Under the pieces are notes generated by a model. It was not told the origin of the DNA. It worked only from the letters and a program-made list of their open reading frames with translations, and did not search any database. A stretch of DNA of 33,556 nt from positions 1 to 33,556 of the forward strand of contig VEQL01000029.1 of assembly GCA_018883245.1 (NCBI GenBank), given 5' to 3'. Below, one piece after another: positions 8,497 to 17,829 of this stretch. A program made the translations under genes and the position numbers. Source of the DNA: Chthoniobacterales bacterium. GTDB lineage: Bacteria > Verrucomicrobiota > Verrucomicrobiia > Chthoniobacterales > JACTMZ01. Numbering within the stretch: position 1 is the stretch's first letter; the number at the start of each line of letters is the position of its first letter.

Positions 8497-9345
8497 ATGG
8501 CACTCAAAACTTTCCGCCCGCTCACGCCGTCCGCGCGCTTCAAAGTCCTCCCGTCCTTCGAGGAGATCACCAAAAAGAAGCCGGAGAAGAGCCTGGTCAC
8601 CACGCGCAAGCGCACCGGCGGCCGCAACAACCAAGGTCGCCTGACCTGCCGTCACATCGGCGGCGGCCACAAGCGCAAGCTGCGCCTCATCGACTTCAAA
8701 CGCCGCAAGCACGGTGTGTCCGCCGACGTTGTCGCGATCGAATACGACCCGAATCGCACCGCCCGCATCGCCCTGTTGCAATACTCCGATGGCGAGAAGG
8801 CCTACATCCTTGCGCCCGACGGTCTCAAAGTCGGCATGAAAGTTTCGTCCGGTCCCGAGGCCGCTCCCGAACTCGGCAATTCTCTGCCGCTGGAGCGCAT
8901 CCCGCCCGGCTCGGCCATCCACAACATCGAGATCGTTCCCGGTCGCGGCGGTCAGGTTGCGCGCAGCGCCGGCCAGCAAGCATTCCTCAACAACTTCGAG
9001 GCCGGCTACGCGCTGGTCAAAATGCCCAGCGGTGAAATCCGCAAAATCGTCGGCGCGTGCTACGCGACGATCGGGCAAGTCGGCAACACCGACCACATGA
9101 ACGTCTCCGGCGGCAAAGCCGGCCGTTCGCGCTGGCTCGGCATCCGCCCGACTGTGCGCGGCATGGTCATGAACCCCATCGATCACCCGATGGGCGGCGG
9201 CAACGGCAAATCCAAAGGCGGCGGCGGACGCCAGCACCCGGTCAGCCCGTGGGGCCAACTGAGCAAAGGATTCAAAACCCGCAAGAAACACAAGCCGTCG
9301 GACCGCTTCATCGTCGAGCGTCGCAAGAGCAAGAAGAAGAATTAA
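8497..9345 (+). CDS. rplB: Large ribosomal subunit protein L2
   Basis: A 282-residue L2 containing [20 protein letters not shown], the SH3-like middle domain and [14 protein letters not shown] with the conserved histidine needed near the peptidyl transferase centre. The C-terminus is RSKKKN. A good Shine-Dalgarno sequence (AAGGAG) lies nine bases before the ATG at 8497, which decides this start over a longer in-frame reading that would overlap rplW. Confidence 0.97.
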   Translation: MALKTFRPLTPSARFKVLPSFEEITKKKPEKSLVTTRKRTGGRNNQGRLTCRHIGGGHKRKLRLIDFKRRKHGVSADVVAIEYDPNRTARIALLQYSDGEKAYILAPDGLKVGMKVSSGPEAAPELGNSLPLERIPPGSAIHNIEIVPGRGGQVARSAGQQAFLNNFEAGYALVKMPSGEIRKIVGACYATIGQVGNTDHMNVSGGKAGRSRWLGIRPTVRGMVMNPIDHPMGGGNGKSKGGGGRQHPVSPWGQLSKGFKTRKKHKPSDRFIVERRKSKKKN

Positions 9346-9348
9346 GCC

Positions 9349-9627
9349 ATGGGCAGATCACTCAAAAAAGGGCCGTTCGTCGAAGCCCACCTTCTCGAAA
9401 AGATCGACCGCATAAACGAAGGCGGCTCCAAAAAGCCGATCAAAACCTGGTCGCGCCGCTCGATGATCACGCCGGACTTCGTCGGTCACACGTTCCTCGT
9501 TCACAACGGGAAAATTTTCAATTCGGTTTTCGTCACTGAGAACATGGTCGGGCACAAGCTCGGCGAATTCTCGCCCACGCGCATCTTCAAGAAACACGGA
9601 TCGCATACGGCGAAAGTGACGAAATAA
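9349..9627 (+). CDS. rpsS: Small ribosomal subunit protein S19
   Basis: The 92-residue S19 starts [15 protein letters not shown] and holds [25 protein letters not shown] and the family end [13 protein letters not shown]...AKVTK. It has the same length as the E. coli protein. Unusually, it is not followed by rplV: a gene for an exported protein starts two bases after its stop codon. Confidence 0.97.
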   Translation: MGRSLKKGPFVEAHLLEKIDRINEGGSKKPIKTWSRRSMITPDFVGHTFLVHNGKIFNSVFVTENMVGHKLGEFSPTRIFKKHGSHTAKVTK

Positions 9628-9629
9628 AC

Positions 9630-10511
9630 GTGGCCTCGTTCGGCAGGCTCGTCCTGGCCGGGTGTCTAACGATCACCCTCGCCGGGAACGCCGCCGCTCA
9701 AAGCCGCAGTTCTTTGACAGACCGGGATTCTGGGGACGCCGCGAAAACGGCGCGCCTCAACGAACAGCTCCTGCTCGCGCGGGAGTCGATCCGCAGCCTT
9801 ACCGAAAGCCTGGCCCTCGCCAACAGCGAGGCCGAGGTCTTCAAGCGCCAAGCCGAGGATTTGCAGGCCAAATTCGACGCGCTTGCGCCCGGAAGCAAAA
9901 GCGACGGGGATATCGAGGAACGCCTGCTTTCCACCGTGAACGAACTCACGCGCCAGCAGAAAGAAAACGCGTTGCTCCTCGAGCGTCTTCTCGGGCTTGC
10001 GGAAAGCGTGCAAGTCTTCCTCAAAAGCGTGGAGACGTCCGACAACGACGACGGCGATGCTTTCATCAGGAAACTCGAAGCCAAGGCGGCGCAAAAATCC
10101 GACGCCGTGGCCGGCGCCGAAGCCAAAGAGCTGCTCGAAACGATCAAACGCAACCAGACCGCGCAGGCCGAGGCCCGCGCCTCGCTTGAAAGTGAACTGC
10201 GCGCCGCCGACCGCATGCTCGGCGTCGGCGCCACCGACGATCTCGACGCGCAGGCCGCGCGAGCCACGCTCACCGATGCCGCCGTGGTCGAGGTCAAACC
10301 CGAGTTCGCGCTCGTGGTGGCCAATATCGGCCGCGAAGCCGGCGTTAAGATCGGGATGCCTTTCCAAGTATGGCGCGACAACCGCCGGGTCGGCGAAGTC
10401 CGCGTCATCGACGTGCGCGACCGCATCAGCGGCGCCGTCATCCAGAATCTCGTCTCCGAAGAGGACCCGATCAAAACGGGTGACCGCCTCCGCGTGGACA
10501 CCCGAAGATAG
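9630..10511 (+). CDS. Predicted exported coiled-coil protein inside the S10 operon (unknown function)
   Basis: Not a ribosomal protein. The 293 residues begin with a clear signal peptide (Arg6, hydrophobic 7-18, AAA-Q cleavage site near residue 23). A long Glu/Lys/Leu-rich coiled coil follows (about 40-205: ARLNEQLLLARESIRSLTES and similar heptads). The C-terminal domain (about 218-293) has VEVKPEFALVVANIGREAGV, IGMPFQVWRDNRRVGEVRVIDV and IKTGDRLRVD. This tail resembles small beta-rich domains of envelope proteins that read LNVG...GVKxGMxFxVYR. The start is GTG two bases after rpsS with no clear Shine-Dalgarno, so translation probably depends on ribosomes finishing rpsS. The codon use looks like that of its neighbours, which argues for an old resident. 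A periplasmic or outer-membrane-facing role is inferred; the link to translation is unknown. Confidence 0.8.
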   Translation: MASFGRLVLAGCLTITLAGNAAAQSRSSLTDRDSGDAAKTARLNEQLLLARESIRSLTESLALANSEAEVFKRQAEDLQAKFDALAPGSKSDGDIEERLLSTVNELTRQQKENALLLERLLGLAESVQVFLKSVETSDNDDGDAFIRKLEAKAAQKSDAVAGAEAKELLETIKRNQTAQAEARASLESELRAADRMLGVGATDDLDAQAARATLTDAAVVEVKPEFALVVANIGREAGVKIGMPFQVWRDNRRVGEVRVIDVRDRISGAVIQNLVSEEDPIKTGDRLRVDTRR

Positions 10512-10542
10512 GAAAAACCCAAACCAATAAAAATTTAACAAC

Positions 10543-11040
10543 ATGGAAACCAGGTCGATCTACAGATTCGCCCGCATCTCGCCTTTCAAGGCGCGCGAGG
10601 TGACGCGCGAGATCCAGGGACTGCCCGTGCAGCAGGCCCTCGATCTGCTCGCCTTCACGCCGAAGAAGGCCGCCGTGCTCGTTGCCAAGACGCTCAAGAG
10701 CGCCGTCGCCAACGCGGAGAACAACCATCAGGCGCGCCCCGAAGCCCTCGTGGTCCGTGAAGCCGTGGTGGGTGAGGGGCCGACCTTGCAGCGTTTCCAG
10801 CCCAAGGCCCGCGGCAGCGCCGGCCCGATCCGCAAACGCACCAGCCACATCCGCATTATCGTCAGCGACGAAATCGAGATCAAAACCCGCGAGTCGAAAA
10901 AAGCCGGGAAGAAAAAAACCGCTTCCAAGAAACCCGCGGCGAAGAAGAAAACCGCCGCGGTCAAATCAGAGAGCAAGCCGGCCGCCGAATCACCTGCGCC
11001 GGCCGAGACCGCCGCACCCGCCGCGGAGGAAACCAAATAA
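10543..11040 (+). CDS. rplV: Large ribosomal subunit protein L22 with a Lys/Ala-rich tail
   Basis: Residues 1 to about 110 are a normal L22 ([16 protein letters not shown]-like start, AVANAENNH, and [18 protein letters not shown] in the tunnel hairpin and core). The chain then goes on for about 50 more residues of [16 protein letters not shown]-type sequence ending in an acidic AAPAAEETK. The total, 165 residues, compares with 110 in E. coli. The gene lies 31 bases after the exported coiled-coil gene, the widest gap in this part of the operon, and no strong ribosome binding site is visible. Confidence 0.95.
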   Translation: METRSIYRFARISPFKAREVTREIQGLPVQQALDLLAFTPKKAAVLVAKTLKSAVANAENNHQARPEALVVREAVVGEGPTLQRFQPKARGSAGPIRKRTSHIRIIVSDEIEIKTRESKKAGKKKTASKKPAAKKKTAAVKSESKPAAESPAPAETAAPAAEETK

Positions 11041-11044
11041 CACC

Positions 11045-11749
11045 ATGGGACAAAAAGTTCATCCGATAGGCTTCCGCCTCCCCGTCTCCCGCGACTGGGG
11101 ATCCAAGTGGTATGCCCCGCGCAGGGAGTTCGCCGACCATCTCCACGCCGATCTCAAGATCCGCCAATACCTCAAGAAGAAGCTTCGTCAGGCCGCTGTC
11201 TCGAAGATCGTCATCGAGCGCGCCTGGAACAGCCTTCGCGTCACCATCTACACCGCCCGCCCGGGCTTGGTCATCGGCCGCAAGGGGTCGGAGATCGAGA
11301 CCATGACCAAGGAAGTCGCCGCGCTCAGCGGTGACCGCCAGGTCAAGATCGACATCCAGGAAATCCGTTCGCCCGAGACCGACGCCCAGCTCGTCGCCGA
11401 GAGCGTGGCAGGACAACTCGAGCGCCGCATTTCTTTCCGCCGCGCGATGAAAAAGGCCGTGCAGATTGCCATGGAGCAGGGTGCGCTCGGCATCAAAATC
11501 CGCTGCTCGGGACGTCTCGGCGGTTCGGAAATCGCCCGCACCGAATGGTATCGCGAGGGCAAAGTGCCGCTCCACACCATGCGAACTCCGATCGACTACG
11601 GTTTCGCCGAGGCCGAGACCACGGCCGGCAAAATCGGCATCAAATGCTGGATTTGCAAAGCGGAAGAAGCCGCCCCGAAAGTTTCCGTCCGCGAGGACAA
11701 ACCCGCCGCCGAAAGCGCGCCGGCCCCCGCTCCCGCCGGAGTCCAATAA
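11045..11749 (+). CDS. rpsC: Small ribosomal subunit protein S3
   Basis: The 234-residue S3 has the start [12 protein letters not shown], the KH-domain loop [12 protein letters not shown] and the C-terminal domain with [23 protein letters not shown]. It forms part of the mRNA entry channel. The last 30 residues are an Ala/Pro/Glu tail ([12 protein letters not shown]). It starts four bases after rplV. Confidence 0.97.
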   Translation: MGQKVHPIGFRLPVSRDWGSKWYAPRREFADHLHADLKIRQYLKKKLRQAAVSKIVIERAWNSLRVTIYTARPGLVIGRKGSEIETMTKEVAALSGDRQVKIDIQEIRSPETDAQLVAESVAGQLERRISFRRAMKKAVQIAMEQGALGIKIRCSGRLGGSEIARTEWYREGKVPLHTMRTPIDYGFAEAETTAGKIGIKCWICKAEEAAPKVSVREDKPAAESAPAPAPAGVQ

Positions 11750-11769
11750 GAATTTAAGGAGATACCGCC

Positions 11770-12189
11770 ATGCCCTTGATGCCCAAACGCGTGAAGTTCC
11801 GGAAGTCCCAGCGGGGAAGCCGCAAGGGAACCGCGTCGCGCAACACCAACATCGACTTCGGCGAATTCGGGCTGCAGACGCTCGACCGCGCTTGGATCAC
11901 CAACGTGCAAATCGAGGCCGCCCGTGTGGCTCTCACGCGCAACATGAAGCGCAAAGGCAAACTCTGGATCCGCATTTTCCCCGACAAGTCCGTCACCGCG
12001 CGTCCGCCCGAAACCCGAATGGGCAAAGGCAAAGGCGCGCCCGAATACTGGGTCGCCGTCGTGCGTCCGGGGAACATCCTTTTCGAGCTGGACGGCGTTC
12101 CTGAGAGCGTCGCCCGCGAATCCCTGCGCCTCGCGGCCAACAAGCTGCCGATCCGCACCAAGTTCATCACCCGCCACCACGCATCCTGA
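11770..12189 (+). CDS. rplP: Large ribosomal subunit protein L16
   Basis: A 139-residue L16 with [12 protein letters not shown] near the start and [21 protein letters not shown], the segment that contacts tRNA near the peptidyl transferase centre. AAGGAG nine bases before the ATG at 11770 fixes the start. The end, [11 protein letters not shown], is typical. Confidence 0.97.
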   Translation: MPLMPKRVKFRKSQRGSRKGTASRNTNIDFGEFGLQTLDRAWITNVQIEAARVALTRNMKRKGKLWIRIFPDKSVTARPPETRMGKGKGAPEYWVAVVRPGNILFELDGVPESVARESLRLAANKLPIRTKFITRHHAS

Positions 12190-12193
12190 CGCC

Positions 12194-12400
12194 ATGAAGA
12201 CCAAGGAAATCGCCGAACTCAGCGTGGATGAACTCCGCGGCCGCAAGCGCGAGCTGCGCCACGAAATTTTCAACCTCCGCCTGCAGCAGCAGAGCGGACA
12301 GCTAGAGAAGCCGTCCCTCATCCGCACGCTGCGCCGCGAGGCCGCCCGCGTGGAGACCTTCCTCTCGCAAAAAATCAAAGCAGCAGCAGCCAAATCATGA
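12194..12400 (+). CDS. rpmC: Large ribosomal subunit protein L29
   Basis: A 68-residue helical-hairpin protein: [25 protein letters not shown] then [19 protein letters not shown], matching the L29 pattern. It binds close to L23 at the tunnel exit. The gene overlaps rpsQ by four bases (ATGA). The C-terminus adds a few Ala/Lys residues. Confidence 0.95.
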   Translation: MKTKEIAELSVDELRGRKRELRHEIFNLRLQQQSGQLEKPSLIRTLRREAARVETFLSQKIKAAAAKS

Positions 12401-12675
12401 GCGACACCGCCACCACCACCGCCCCCGCCGCGCGCGGGATCCGCAAAACCCTCGTGGGCGAGGTCGTCTCGGACAAGATGGACAAAACCGTCGTCGTCCG
12501 GACTGTCAGCCGCGTCCCGCACCCGCGCTTCGGCAAGATCGTCAAGCAGGTTGCCAAATTTCACGCCCACGACGCCAAAAACGAGGCGAAGACAGGCGAC
12601 ACCGTGCGCATCGCGGAAACCCGCCCGCTGAGCAAGACCAAGCGCTGGCGCCTCGTCGAAATCATCAAACACTAA
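12397..12675 (+). CDS. rpsQ: Small ribosomal subunit protein S17
   Basis: The 92-residue product contains [19 protein letters not shown] and [23 protein letters not shown], the OB-fold core of S17. About a dozen Thr/Ala-rich residues precede the core. It overlaps rpmC at its start and is followed by rplN after seven bases. Confidence 0.96.
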   Translation: MSDTATTTAPAARGIRKTLVGEVVSDKMDKTVVVRTVSRVPHPRFGKIVKQVAKFHAHDAKNEAKTGDTVRIAETRPLSKTKRWRLVEIIKH

Positions 12676-12682
12676 GCCCGCC

Positions 12683-13048
12683 ATGATCCAGCTCCGCTCC
12701 CGTCTCGACGTAGCCGACAACACCGGCGCCCGCATGGCCACCATGATCGGCGTCATCGGCAAAAAATCCGCCTTCGCCCGTGTCGGTGATGTCATCACCG
12801 CCAACGTCAAGGAGGCTTCCCCGGGCGGCACGGTGAAAAAAGGCGAGGTCGTCCGCGCCGTCATTGTCCGCACCCGCCAGCCGCTCAGGCGCCCCGACGG
12901 ATCGGCCCTGCGCTTCGACACCAATGCCATCGTCATCATCGACAAGGATCTCAATCCGCGCGGCACCCGCATCTTCGGTCCCGTGGCCCGCGAACTGCGC
13001 GAAAAGAATTTCATGAAGATCGTTTCCCTCGCTCCGGAGGTGCTATGA
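12683..13048 (+). CDS. rplN: Large ribosomal subunit protein L14
   Basis: A 121-residue L14 with [17 protein letters not shown] at the start and [29 protein letters not shown] at the end, essentially the full family length. It sits at the intersubunit bridge and at the factor-binding side of the 50S. Its stop codon overlaps the start of rplX in ATGA. Confidence 0.97.
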   Translation: MIQLRSRLDVADNTGARMATMIGVIGKKSAFARVGDVITANVKEASPGGTVKKGEVVRAVIVRTRQPLRRPDGSALRFDTNAIVIIDKDLNPRGTRIFGPVARELREKNFMKIVSLAPEVL

Positions 13049-13326
13049 ACCGCGTCAAAACACACGTCAGCAAGAACGACATCGTCCGCGTCATCACCGG
13101 CAACCACCGGGGTGCCGAGGGCAAAGTGCTGCAAGTCATCCGCGGCAAGAACCAGGTGCTCATCGAAGGGGTGCGCATGATCAAGAAGCACACGCGCAAA
13201 TCACAGGAACACCCGAACGGTGCCGTCGTGCAGAAAGAAGGCCCGATCCACATTTCCAACGTGAAACGGATCGAGGCCGCCAAGAAGGAGGACGCCAAGC
13301 CCAAGACGAAGGCCAAGGCGAAGTAA
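13045..13326 (+). CDS. rplX: Large ribosomal subunit protein L24
   Basis: The 93-residue L24 shows the KOW motif [16 protein letters not shown] followed by [17 protein letters not shown] and a Lys/Ala-rich end ([10 protein letters not shown]). It is one of the first proteins to bind 23S rRNA. It is translationally coupled to rplN. Confidence 0.96.
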   Translation: MNRVKTHVSKNDIVRVITGNHRGAEGKVLQVIRGKNQVLIEGVRMIKKHTRKSQEHPNGAVVQKEGPIHISNVKRIEAAKKEDAKPKTKAKAK

Positions 13327-13329
13327 CCC

Positions 13330-13902
13330 ATGGAAGTCGAACTTTACAAAGAATACACCGCCAAGGTCGTGCCGGCGCTCCAGCAGAAGCACGGCTACAG
13401 CAACCCGCACCAGATCCCGCGCGTTTCCAAGGTCGTGGTCAACACCTCGATCGGTTCCTCGCAGGACACAAAAGAAGCGCTGGAGATCGCGGTCAATGAG
13501 CTGAAGACCATCACCGGGCAGATGCCCGTGCGCACCAAGTCGAAGAAGAGCATCTCGAACTTCAAGCTGCGCAAGGACCAGCCGATCGGTGCCAAGGTCA
13601 CCCTTCGCGGTCGCAACATGTATGAGTTTCTCGAGCGCCTGATCAAAATGTCGCTTCCGAAAATCCGCGACTTCCGCGGTATTTCGCCGAAAGCCTTCGA
13701 CGGTCAGGGCAACTACACTCTCGGCGTCGCCGACCAGAGCATTTTTCCCGAGATCGAACTCGACAAGATCAAGCGCAGCGTCGGTTTCGACGTCACCATC
13801 GTGACCACGGCCCGCACCGACGAGGAGGCCAAGTCGCTGCTCGCCGAACTCGGCATGCCGTTCACCGACCGCGCCAAGAAACCCGCCGACAAGAAATCCT
13901 GA
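13330..13902 (+). CDS. rplE: Large ribosomal subunit protein L5
   Basis: A 190-residue L5 with KYGYSNPHQIPRVSKVVVN-type start (here HGYSNPHQIPRVSKVVVN), TKSKKSISNFKLRKDQPIGAKVTLRG and RDFRGISPKAFDGQGNYTLGV. It binds 5S rRNA and contacts the P-site tRNA. The gene that normally follows, rpsN for S14, is absent: the last base of the rplE stop codon is the first base of rpsH. Confidence 0.97.
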   Translation: MEVELYKEYTAKVVPALQQKHGYSNPHQIPRVSKVVVNTSIGSSQDTKEALEIAVNELKTITGQMPVRTKSKKSISNFKLRKDQPIGAKVTLRGRNMYEFLERLIKMSLPKIRDFRGISPKAFDGQGNYTLGVADQSIFPEIELDKIKRSVGFDVTIVTTARTDEEAKSLLAELGMPFTDRAKKPADKKS

Positions 13903-14294
13903 TGACCTCCAACGATCCCATCGCCGACCTCCTCACCCGCCTGCGCAACGCCAGCCGCGCCCGCAAGGCCGAGTTGCTCGTGCCCTATTCCCGTCTCAAG
14001 GCCGACATGGCCGCCATCCTCAAAAAGGAAGGCTACATCGCGGACTTCGAGGTGAAATCCGAAGGGCGCCCGCACCTGCGCATCGTCAACAAGTTCTCCG
14101 ACAAGACCCCGGCCATCACCGGCCTCAAGCGCGTCAGCCGCCCCGGCCTTCGCCGCTACGTCGGCGCCGACGACATCCCGCGGGTTCTCGGCGGCATGGG
14201 CATTTCCATCATCTCCACCCCGCGCGGGGTGCTCAGCGGGCGCGAGGCGCGCCGTCAGAAAGTCGGCGGCGAATTGCTCGCCTTTGTTTGGTAA
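13902..14294 (+). CDS. rpsH: Small ribosomal subunit protein S8
   Basis: The 130-residue S8 begins MTSNDPIADLLTRLRNA and ends with STPRGVLSGREARRQKVGGELLAFVW, the conserved C-terminal module. In E. coli S8 represses the spc operon by binding near rplE; no test of this is possible by eye here. It overlaps rplE by one base (TGATG). Confidence 0.97.
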   Translation: MTSNDPIADLLTRLRNASRARKAELLVPYSRLKADMAAILKKEGYIADFEVKSEGRPHLRIVNKFSDKTPAITGLKRVSRPGLRRYVGADDIPRVLGGMGISIISTPRGVLSGREARRQKVGGELLAFVW

Positions 14295-14306
14295 GGAGGA
14301 ACTGAA

Positions 14307-14846
14307 ATGTCACGCATCGGCAACAAACCCGTCACCCTCCCGGCAAAAGTCAAAGTCAACGTCGGCGCGGATCGCTCCGTGCAGGTCGAGGGTCCGAAAG
14401 GCAAACTTTCCTGGCGCCTGCCCGAGGGCATCGAAGGCAAGGTCGAAGGCGAAGCGCTCAAACTCGAGCGCAAGTCCGAAAACCGCCAAGTCCGCGCCCT
14501 CCACGGTCTCGCTCGCGCTCTCATCAACAACATGGTCACCGGAGTGAGCAGCGGCTTCACCCGCAACCTCGAGATCCAGGGCGTCGGCTTCAAAGCCGCG
14601 GTGCAGGGGCAGAAACTCAATCTTTCGCTCGGCTTCTCGCATCCCGTGATTTTCGAAATTCCCAAGGACATCAAGATCACGGTCAACGAAAACACCAAGC
14701 TCGTCATCGAAGGCATCGACCGCCAGCTCGTCGGTCAGGTTGCGGCCAACATCCGCGCCTACTACCCGCCGGAGCCTTACAAGGGCAAGGGCGTGCGTTA
14801 TGCCGACGAGCAAGTCCGCCGCAAGGAAGGCAAAACCGTCCAGTAA
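14307..14846 (+). CDS. rplF: Large ribosomal subunit protein L6
   Basis: A 179-residue L6 with [16 protein letters not shown] at the start, [19 protein letters not shown] in the middle and [23 protein letters not shown] at the end. It lies close to the sarcin-ricin loop. GGAGG a few bases before the ATG at 14307 is one of the best ribosome binding sites in the operon. Confidence 0.97.
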   Translation: MSRIGNKPVTLPAKVKVNVGADRSVQVEGPKGKLSWRLPEGIEGKVEGEALKLERKSENRQVRALHGLARALINNMVTGVSSGFTRNLEIQGVGFKAAVQGQKLNLSLGFSHPVIFEIPKDIKITVNENTKLVIEGIDRQLVGQVAANIRAYYPPEPYKGKGVRYADEQVRRKEGKTVQ

Positions 14847-14851
14847 CCGCC

Positions 14852-15196
14852 ATGACACGCCACGACAGCATCCAACTCCGCCACAAGCGCATCCGGAAAA
14901 AAGTTTCCGGCACCGCCGAGCGTCCGCGCCTCGCGGTCAACTTCTCCGGCCGCCACATCCGCGCGCAGGTCATCGACGACACCAAGGGCGTGACCCTCGC
15001 CGCGGCCAGCACGCAGGAAAAAGCAGCCAAAGCCGGCGCCAACGTGGCCAACGCGCAGAGCGTGGGCAAACTCGTGGCCGACCGCGCCAAGAAGAAATCC
15101 ATTTCCAAAGTCGTCTTCGACCGTGGCGGCTTCCAATACATGGGCAAAGTGAAAGCCCTCGCCGACGCCGCGCGCGAAGCCGGCCTCGAATTCTAA
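14852..15196 (+). CDS. rplR: Large ribosomal subunit protein L18
   Basis: The 114-residue protein matches L18: [33 protein letters not shown], and a C-terminus [26 protein letters not shown]. It binds 5S rRNA. It is five bases from rplF and seven from rpsE. Confidence 0.96.
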   Translation: MTRHDSIQLRHKRIRKKVSGTAERPRLAVNFSGRHIRAQVIDDTKGVTLAAASTQEKAAKAGANVANAQSVGKLVADRAKKKSISKVVFDRGGFQYMGKVKALADAAREAGLEF

Positions 15197-15203
15197 AAAG
15201 ACC

Positions 15204-15773
15204 ATGCCTCCTAACGCACGCAACACCGGACGCCGCGACAACCGCGGACCCAAAGAACCCAAAGAACCGTCCGATACGGTCGAGAAAGTCGTTTTCATCA
15301 ACCGCTGCGCCAAAGTCGTCAAGGGCGGACGCCGTTTCAGCTTCAGCGCGCTCATCGTCACCGGTGACCACAAAGGCCGCGTCGGTTGCGGGTTCGGCAA
15401 AGCCAAGGAAGTCAGCGAGGCCATCCGTAAAGCCTCGGACTCCGCGCGCAAAGCCATGAAAAATTTCTCGCTCGCCGAAAACACCATCCCGCACGAGGTG
15501 ACCGGCGAATTCGGCGGCGGCCGCGTGCTGCTCCGTCCCGCCTCTCCCGGCACCGGCATCATCGCCGGCGGCGGAGTGCGCGCCGTCTGTGAAGCGGTCG
15601 GCATCCGCGACGTGCTGGCCAAATCGCTCGGCTCGAACAACCACGCGAACGTGGTCAAAGCGACCCTCGAAGCCCTTTCGAAACTCCGTCCGCGCGAGGA
15701 AATCTTCCGTGTGCGCGGCATCAAAACCAAGACCACCAAAGCGGAAGCGGCGGCCGAAGTCGCCACCGCCTGA
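15204..15773 (+). CDS. rpsE: Small ribosomal subunit protein S5
   Basis: A 189-residue S5 with [22 protein letters not shown] (double-stranded RNA-binding domain), [20 protein letters not shown] and [23 protein letters not shown] in the C-terminal domain. About 25 N-terminal residues, rich in Arg, Asn and Pro, go beyond the E. coli start. The next gene is rplO; rpmD (L30) is not present between them. Confidence 0.97.
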   Translation: MPPNARNTGRRDNRGPKEPKEPSDTVEKVVFINRCAKVVKGGRRFSFSALIVTGDHKGRVGCGFGKAKEVSEAIRKASDSARKAMKNFSLAENTIPHEVTGEFGGGRVLLRPASPGTGIIAGGGVRAVCEAVGIRDVLAKSLGSNNHANVVKATLEALSKLRPREEIFRVRGIKTKTTKAEAAAEVATA

Positions 15774-15778
15774 CCACC

Positions 15779-16216
15779 ATGCGACTGCACAATCTCTCAC
15801 CCCGTCCCGGCTCGAAAAAACGCCGCAAGCGCCTCGGCTCCGGCGAAAGCTCCGGCCGCGGCAAGACCAGCGGCAAAGGCCACAAGGGCCAGAAAGCCCG
15901 CTCCGGCGGCAGCATCCGCCTCGGATTCGAAGGCGGACAAATGCCGCTCATCCGCCGTTTGCCCAAGCGCGGATTCAACAACGCCGCATTCAAGCTCCGC
16001 TACGCCATCGTCAACCTCGATGACCTCAACGACTTCGCCGACGGAGCAACCATCGACGAAGCCGCCCTCCGCAAGGAAGGCCTTGTGCGCGGGACCATCG
16101 ACGGCGTGAAAATCCTCGCCCGCGGCGAATTGACCAAGAAAGTCACCATCACCGGCGCCAAATTCAGCGAGGCGGCCAAGCGCAAGATCGAAGCCGCAGG
16201 CGGCCGGATTTCCTGA
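15779..16216 (+). CDS. rplO: Large ribosomal subunit protein L15
   Basis: The 145-residue L15 has MRLHNLSPRPGSKKRRKRLGSG, the Gly-rich GRGKTSGKGHKGQKARSGG extension that threads into 23S rRNA, FEGGQMPLIRRLPKRGF and a normal C-terminal domain. A 65-base gap before secY is among the larger ones in the superoperon. Confidence 0.97.
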   Translation: MRLHNLSPRPGSKKRRKRLGSGESSGRGKTSGKGHKGQKARSGGSIRLGFEGGQMPLIRRLPKRGFNNAAFKLRYAIVNLDDLNDFADGATIDEAALRKEGLVRGTIDGVKILARGELTKKVTITGAKFSEAAKRKIEAAGGRIS

Positions 16217-16281
16217 TCGGATGATCGCGGCAGACAAGGGGGCACGACCGGCGCCGGCGACGAAATGACCGCTCCACTGCC

Positions 16282-17784
16282 ATGATCTCCGCGTTCACCA
16301 ACATCTTCAAAATCCCGGAGCTGCGGCAACGCGTGCTCTTCACCCTGGCGATGGTCGTCATCGTCCGCGCCGGTTCGGTGATCTCGACTCCGGGCGTGAA
16401 TGTCGAGGTCTTGCGCCAGTGGTTCCTTAATGTGGCCGATGCGCAGGCGGGGGGCGGCGTGGCCGCGCTCTTCAACCTCTTCAGCGGTGGCGCCCTCGGG
16501 CACGCGGCCATCTTCGCGCTCGGCATCATGCCCTACATCAGCGCTTCGATCATGCTGCAGCTGATGACTGCGGTGATTCCCAAGCTCGGACGCCTGGCCC
16601 GCGAGGACGGCGGCCGCCAGAAGATTTCCCAATACACACGCTACCTCACGATCGTTCTCTGCATTTTCCAGGGTTACCTGTTGGCGCTTTCGTTCGAGAG
16701 CCCGCAATCGAACCCGTTCCTTCCCGGCATCACCGACACCATCAACCGCCTCGGCATCCCGCTGGTGTCCGACCCGGGCTTGGGATTCCGCCTGCTGACC
16801 GTCATCACGCTCACTGCGGGAACCATGTTCCTTGTCTGGCTCGGTGACCAGATCACCGAGCGCGGCATCGGCAACGGCATTTCCATCATCATCACCGTGG
16901 GTATCCTCGCGCAGCTGCCCGCAGGCCTCATCCAGGCATGGCGCACGTTCGTTCCTTCCGGTGGCGAGGTGGCCGCGATGAGCCCGGTCGTTCTCGTTCT
17001 TCTCATCGCATTCCTCATCATTGTCATAGCCGCGGTCATCGCGGTGACGCAGGCCACACGCCGCATCAGTGTGCAATACGCCAAGCGTGTCGTCGGGCGC
17101 AAAGTCTACGGCGGGCAGACGCAATACATGCCGCTCAAGGTCAACTACGCGGGCGTCATGCCGATCATCTTCGCGCAGGCCATCCTCCTCTTCCCGTCCA
17201 CGATCTTGAACATGGCCTTCCCGTCGCAGCGTTGGGCCAGCGAGCTGTCCTCGATGCTCGCCACCGGCTGGCCGCATTACGTGCTCTTCGGCGGGATGAT
17301 TTTCTTCTTCAGCTATTTCTGGGTGGCCACGCAGTTCCAGCCGGCGCAGATCGCCGACGACCTCAAGAAATACGGCGGCTTCATCCCCGGCGTGCGTCCC
17401 GGCAAACCCACGGCCGACTTCCTCGACTACACCATGACCCGGCTGACTTTCGCGGGTGCGATTTTCCTCACGGCCATCGCCGTCCTGCCGCAGCTGCTCT
17501 CGCTGCAGATGAACGTGCCCTACATGACCGCACAGTTCTTCGGCGGAACCGGCGTGCTCATCATCGTGGGTGTCACCCTCGACACCATGCGCCAGGTCGA
17601 GACCTATCTTTTGCAGCGCCACTATGACGGCTTCCTGCGCCGCGGCAAATTGCGCGGACGCTTCGAGCGCACCTCGGGAGGCGCGGGTCGCGTCATTTCC
17701 TCCAACGCTCTCGTGTGGATCTGGGCGGGCATCGCCATTCTCGTCATCGCCGGCACCGCGGCTTATCTCGCCAGCGGGCGCTAG
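16282..17784 (+). CDS. secY: SecY, channel subunit of the protein translocase
   Basis: A 500-residue polytopic membrane protein. The start MISAFTNIFKIPELRQRVLFT matches SecY, and hallmark segments include PYISASIMLQL (TM2b and plug side), WLGDQITERGIGNGISIII, YAKRVVGRKVYGGQTQYMPLKVNYAGVMPIIFA (cytosolic loop and TM7) and RHYDGFLRRGKLRGR in the C-terminal cytosolic part. It is about 57 residues longer than E. coli SecY; an extra hydrophobic stretch, ALVWIWAGIAILVIAGTAAYL, follows the usual end. SecY with SecE forms the inner-membrane channel for exported proteins. adk, which often comes next, is missing and map follows. Confidence 0.96.
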   Translation: MISAFTNIFKIPELRQRVLFTLAMVVIVRAGSVISTPGVNVEVLRQWFLNVADAQAGGGVAALFNLFSGGALGHAAIFALGIMPYISASIMLQLMTAVIPKLGRLAREDGGRQKISQYTRYLTIVLCIFQGYLLALSFESPQSNPFLPGITDTINRLGIPLVSDPGLGFRLLTVITLTAGTMFLVWLGDQITERGIGNGISIIITVGILAQLPAGLIQAWRTFVPSGGEVAAMSPVVLVLLIAFLIIVIAAVIAVTQATRRISVQYAKRVVGRKVYGGQTQYMPLKVNYAGVMPIIFAQAILLFPSTILNMAFPSQRWASELSSMLATGWPHYVLFGGMIFFFSYFWVATQFQPAQIADDLKKYGGFIPGVRPGKPTADFLDYTMTRLTFAGAIFLTAIAVLPQLLSLQMNVPYMTAQFFGGTGVLIIVGVTLDTMRQVETYLLQRHYDGFLRRGKLRGRFERTSGGAGRVISSNALVWIWAGIAILVIAGTAAYLASGR

Positions 17785-17829
17785 GAGCCGCATTCGTCCG
17801 TGTCAGACCGGTTTCCTTTTCTTTCCTCG

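Noticed and set aside
16221-16268. A 15-codon ORF in the gap between rplO and secY
   Set aside because: It has no ribosome binding site of note and no feature beyond chance; a short frame in 65 bases of GC-rich DNA is expected.
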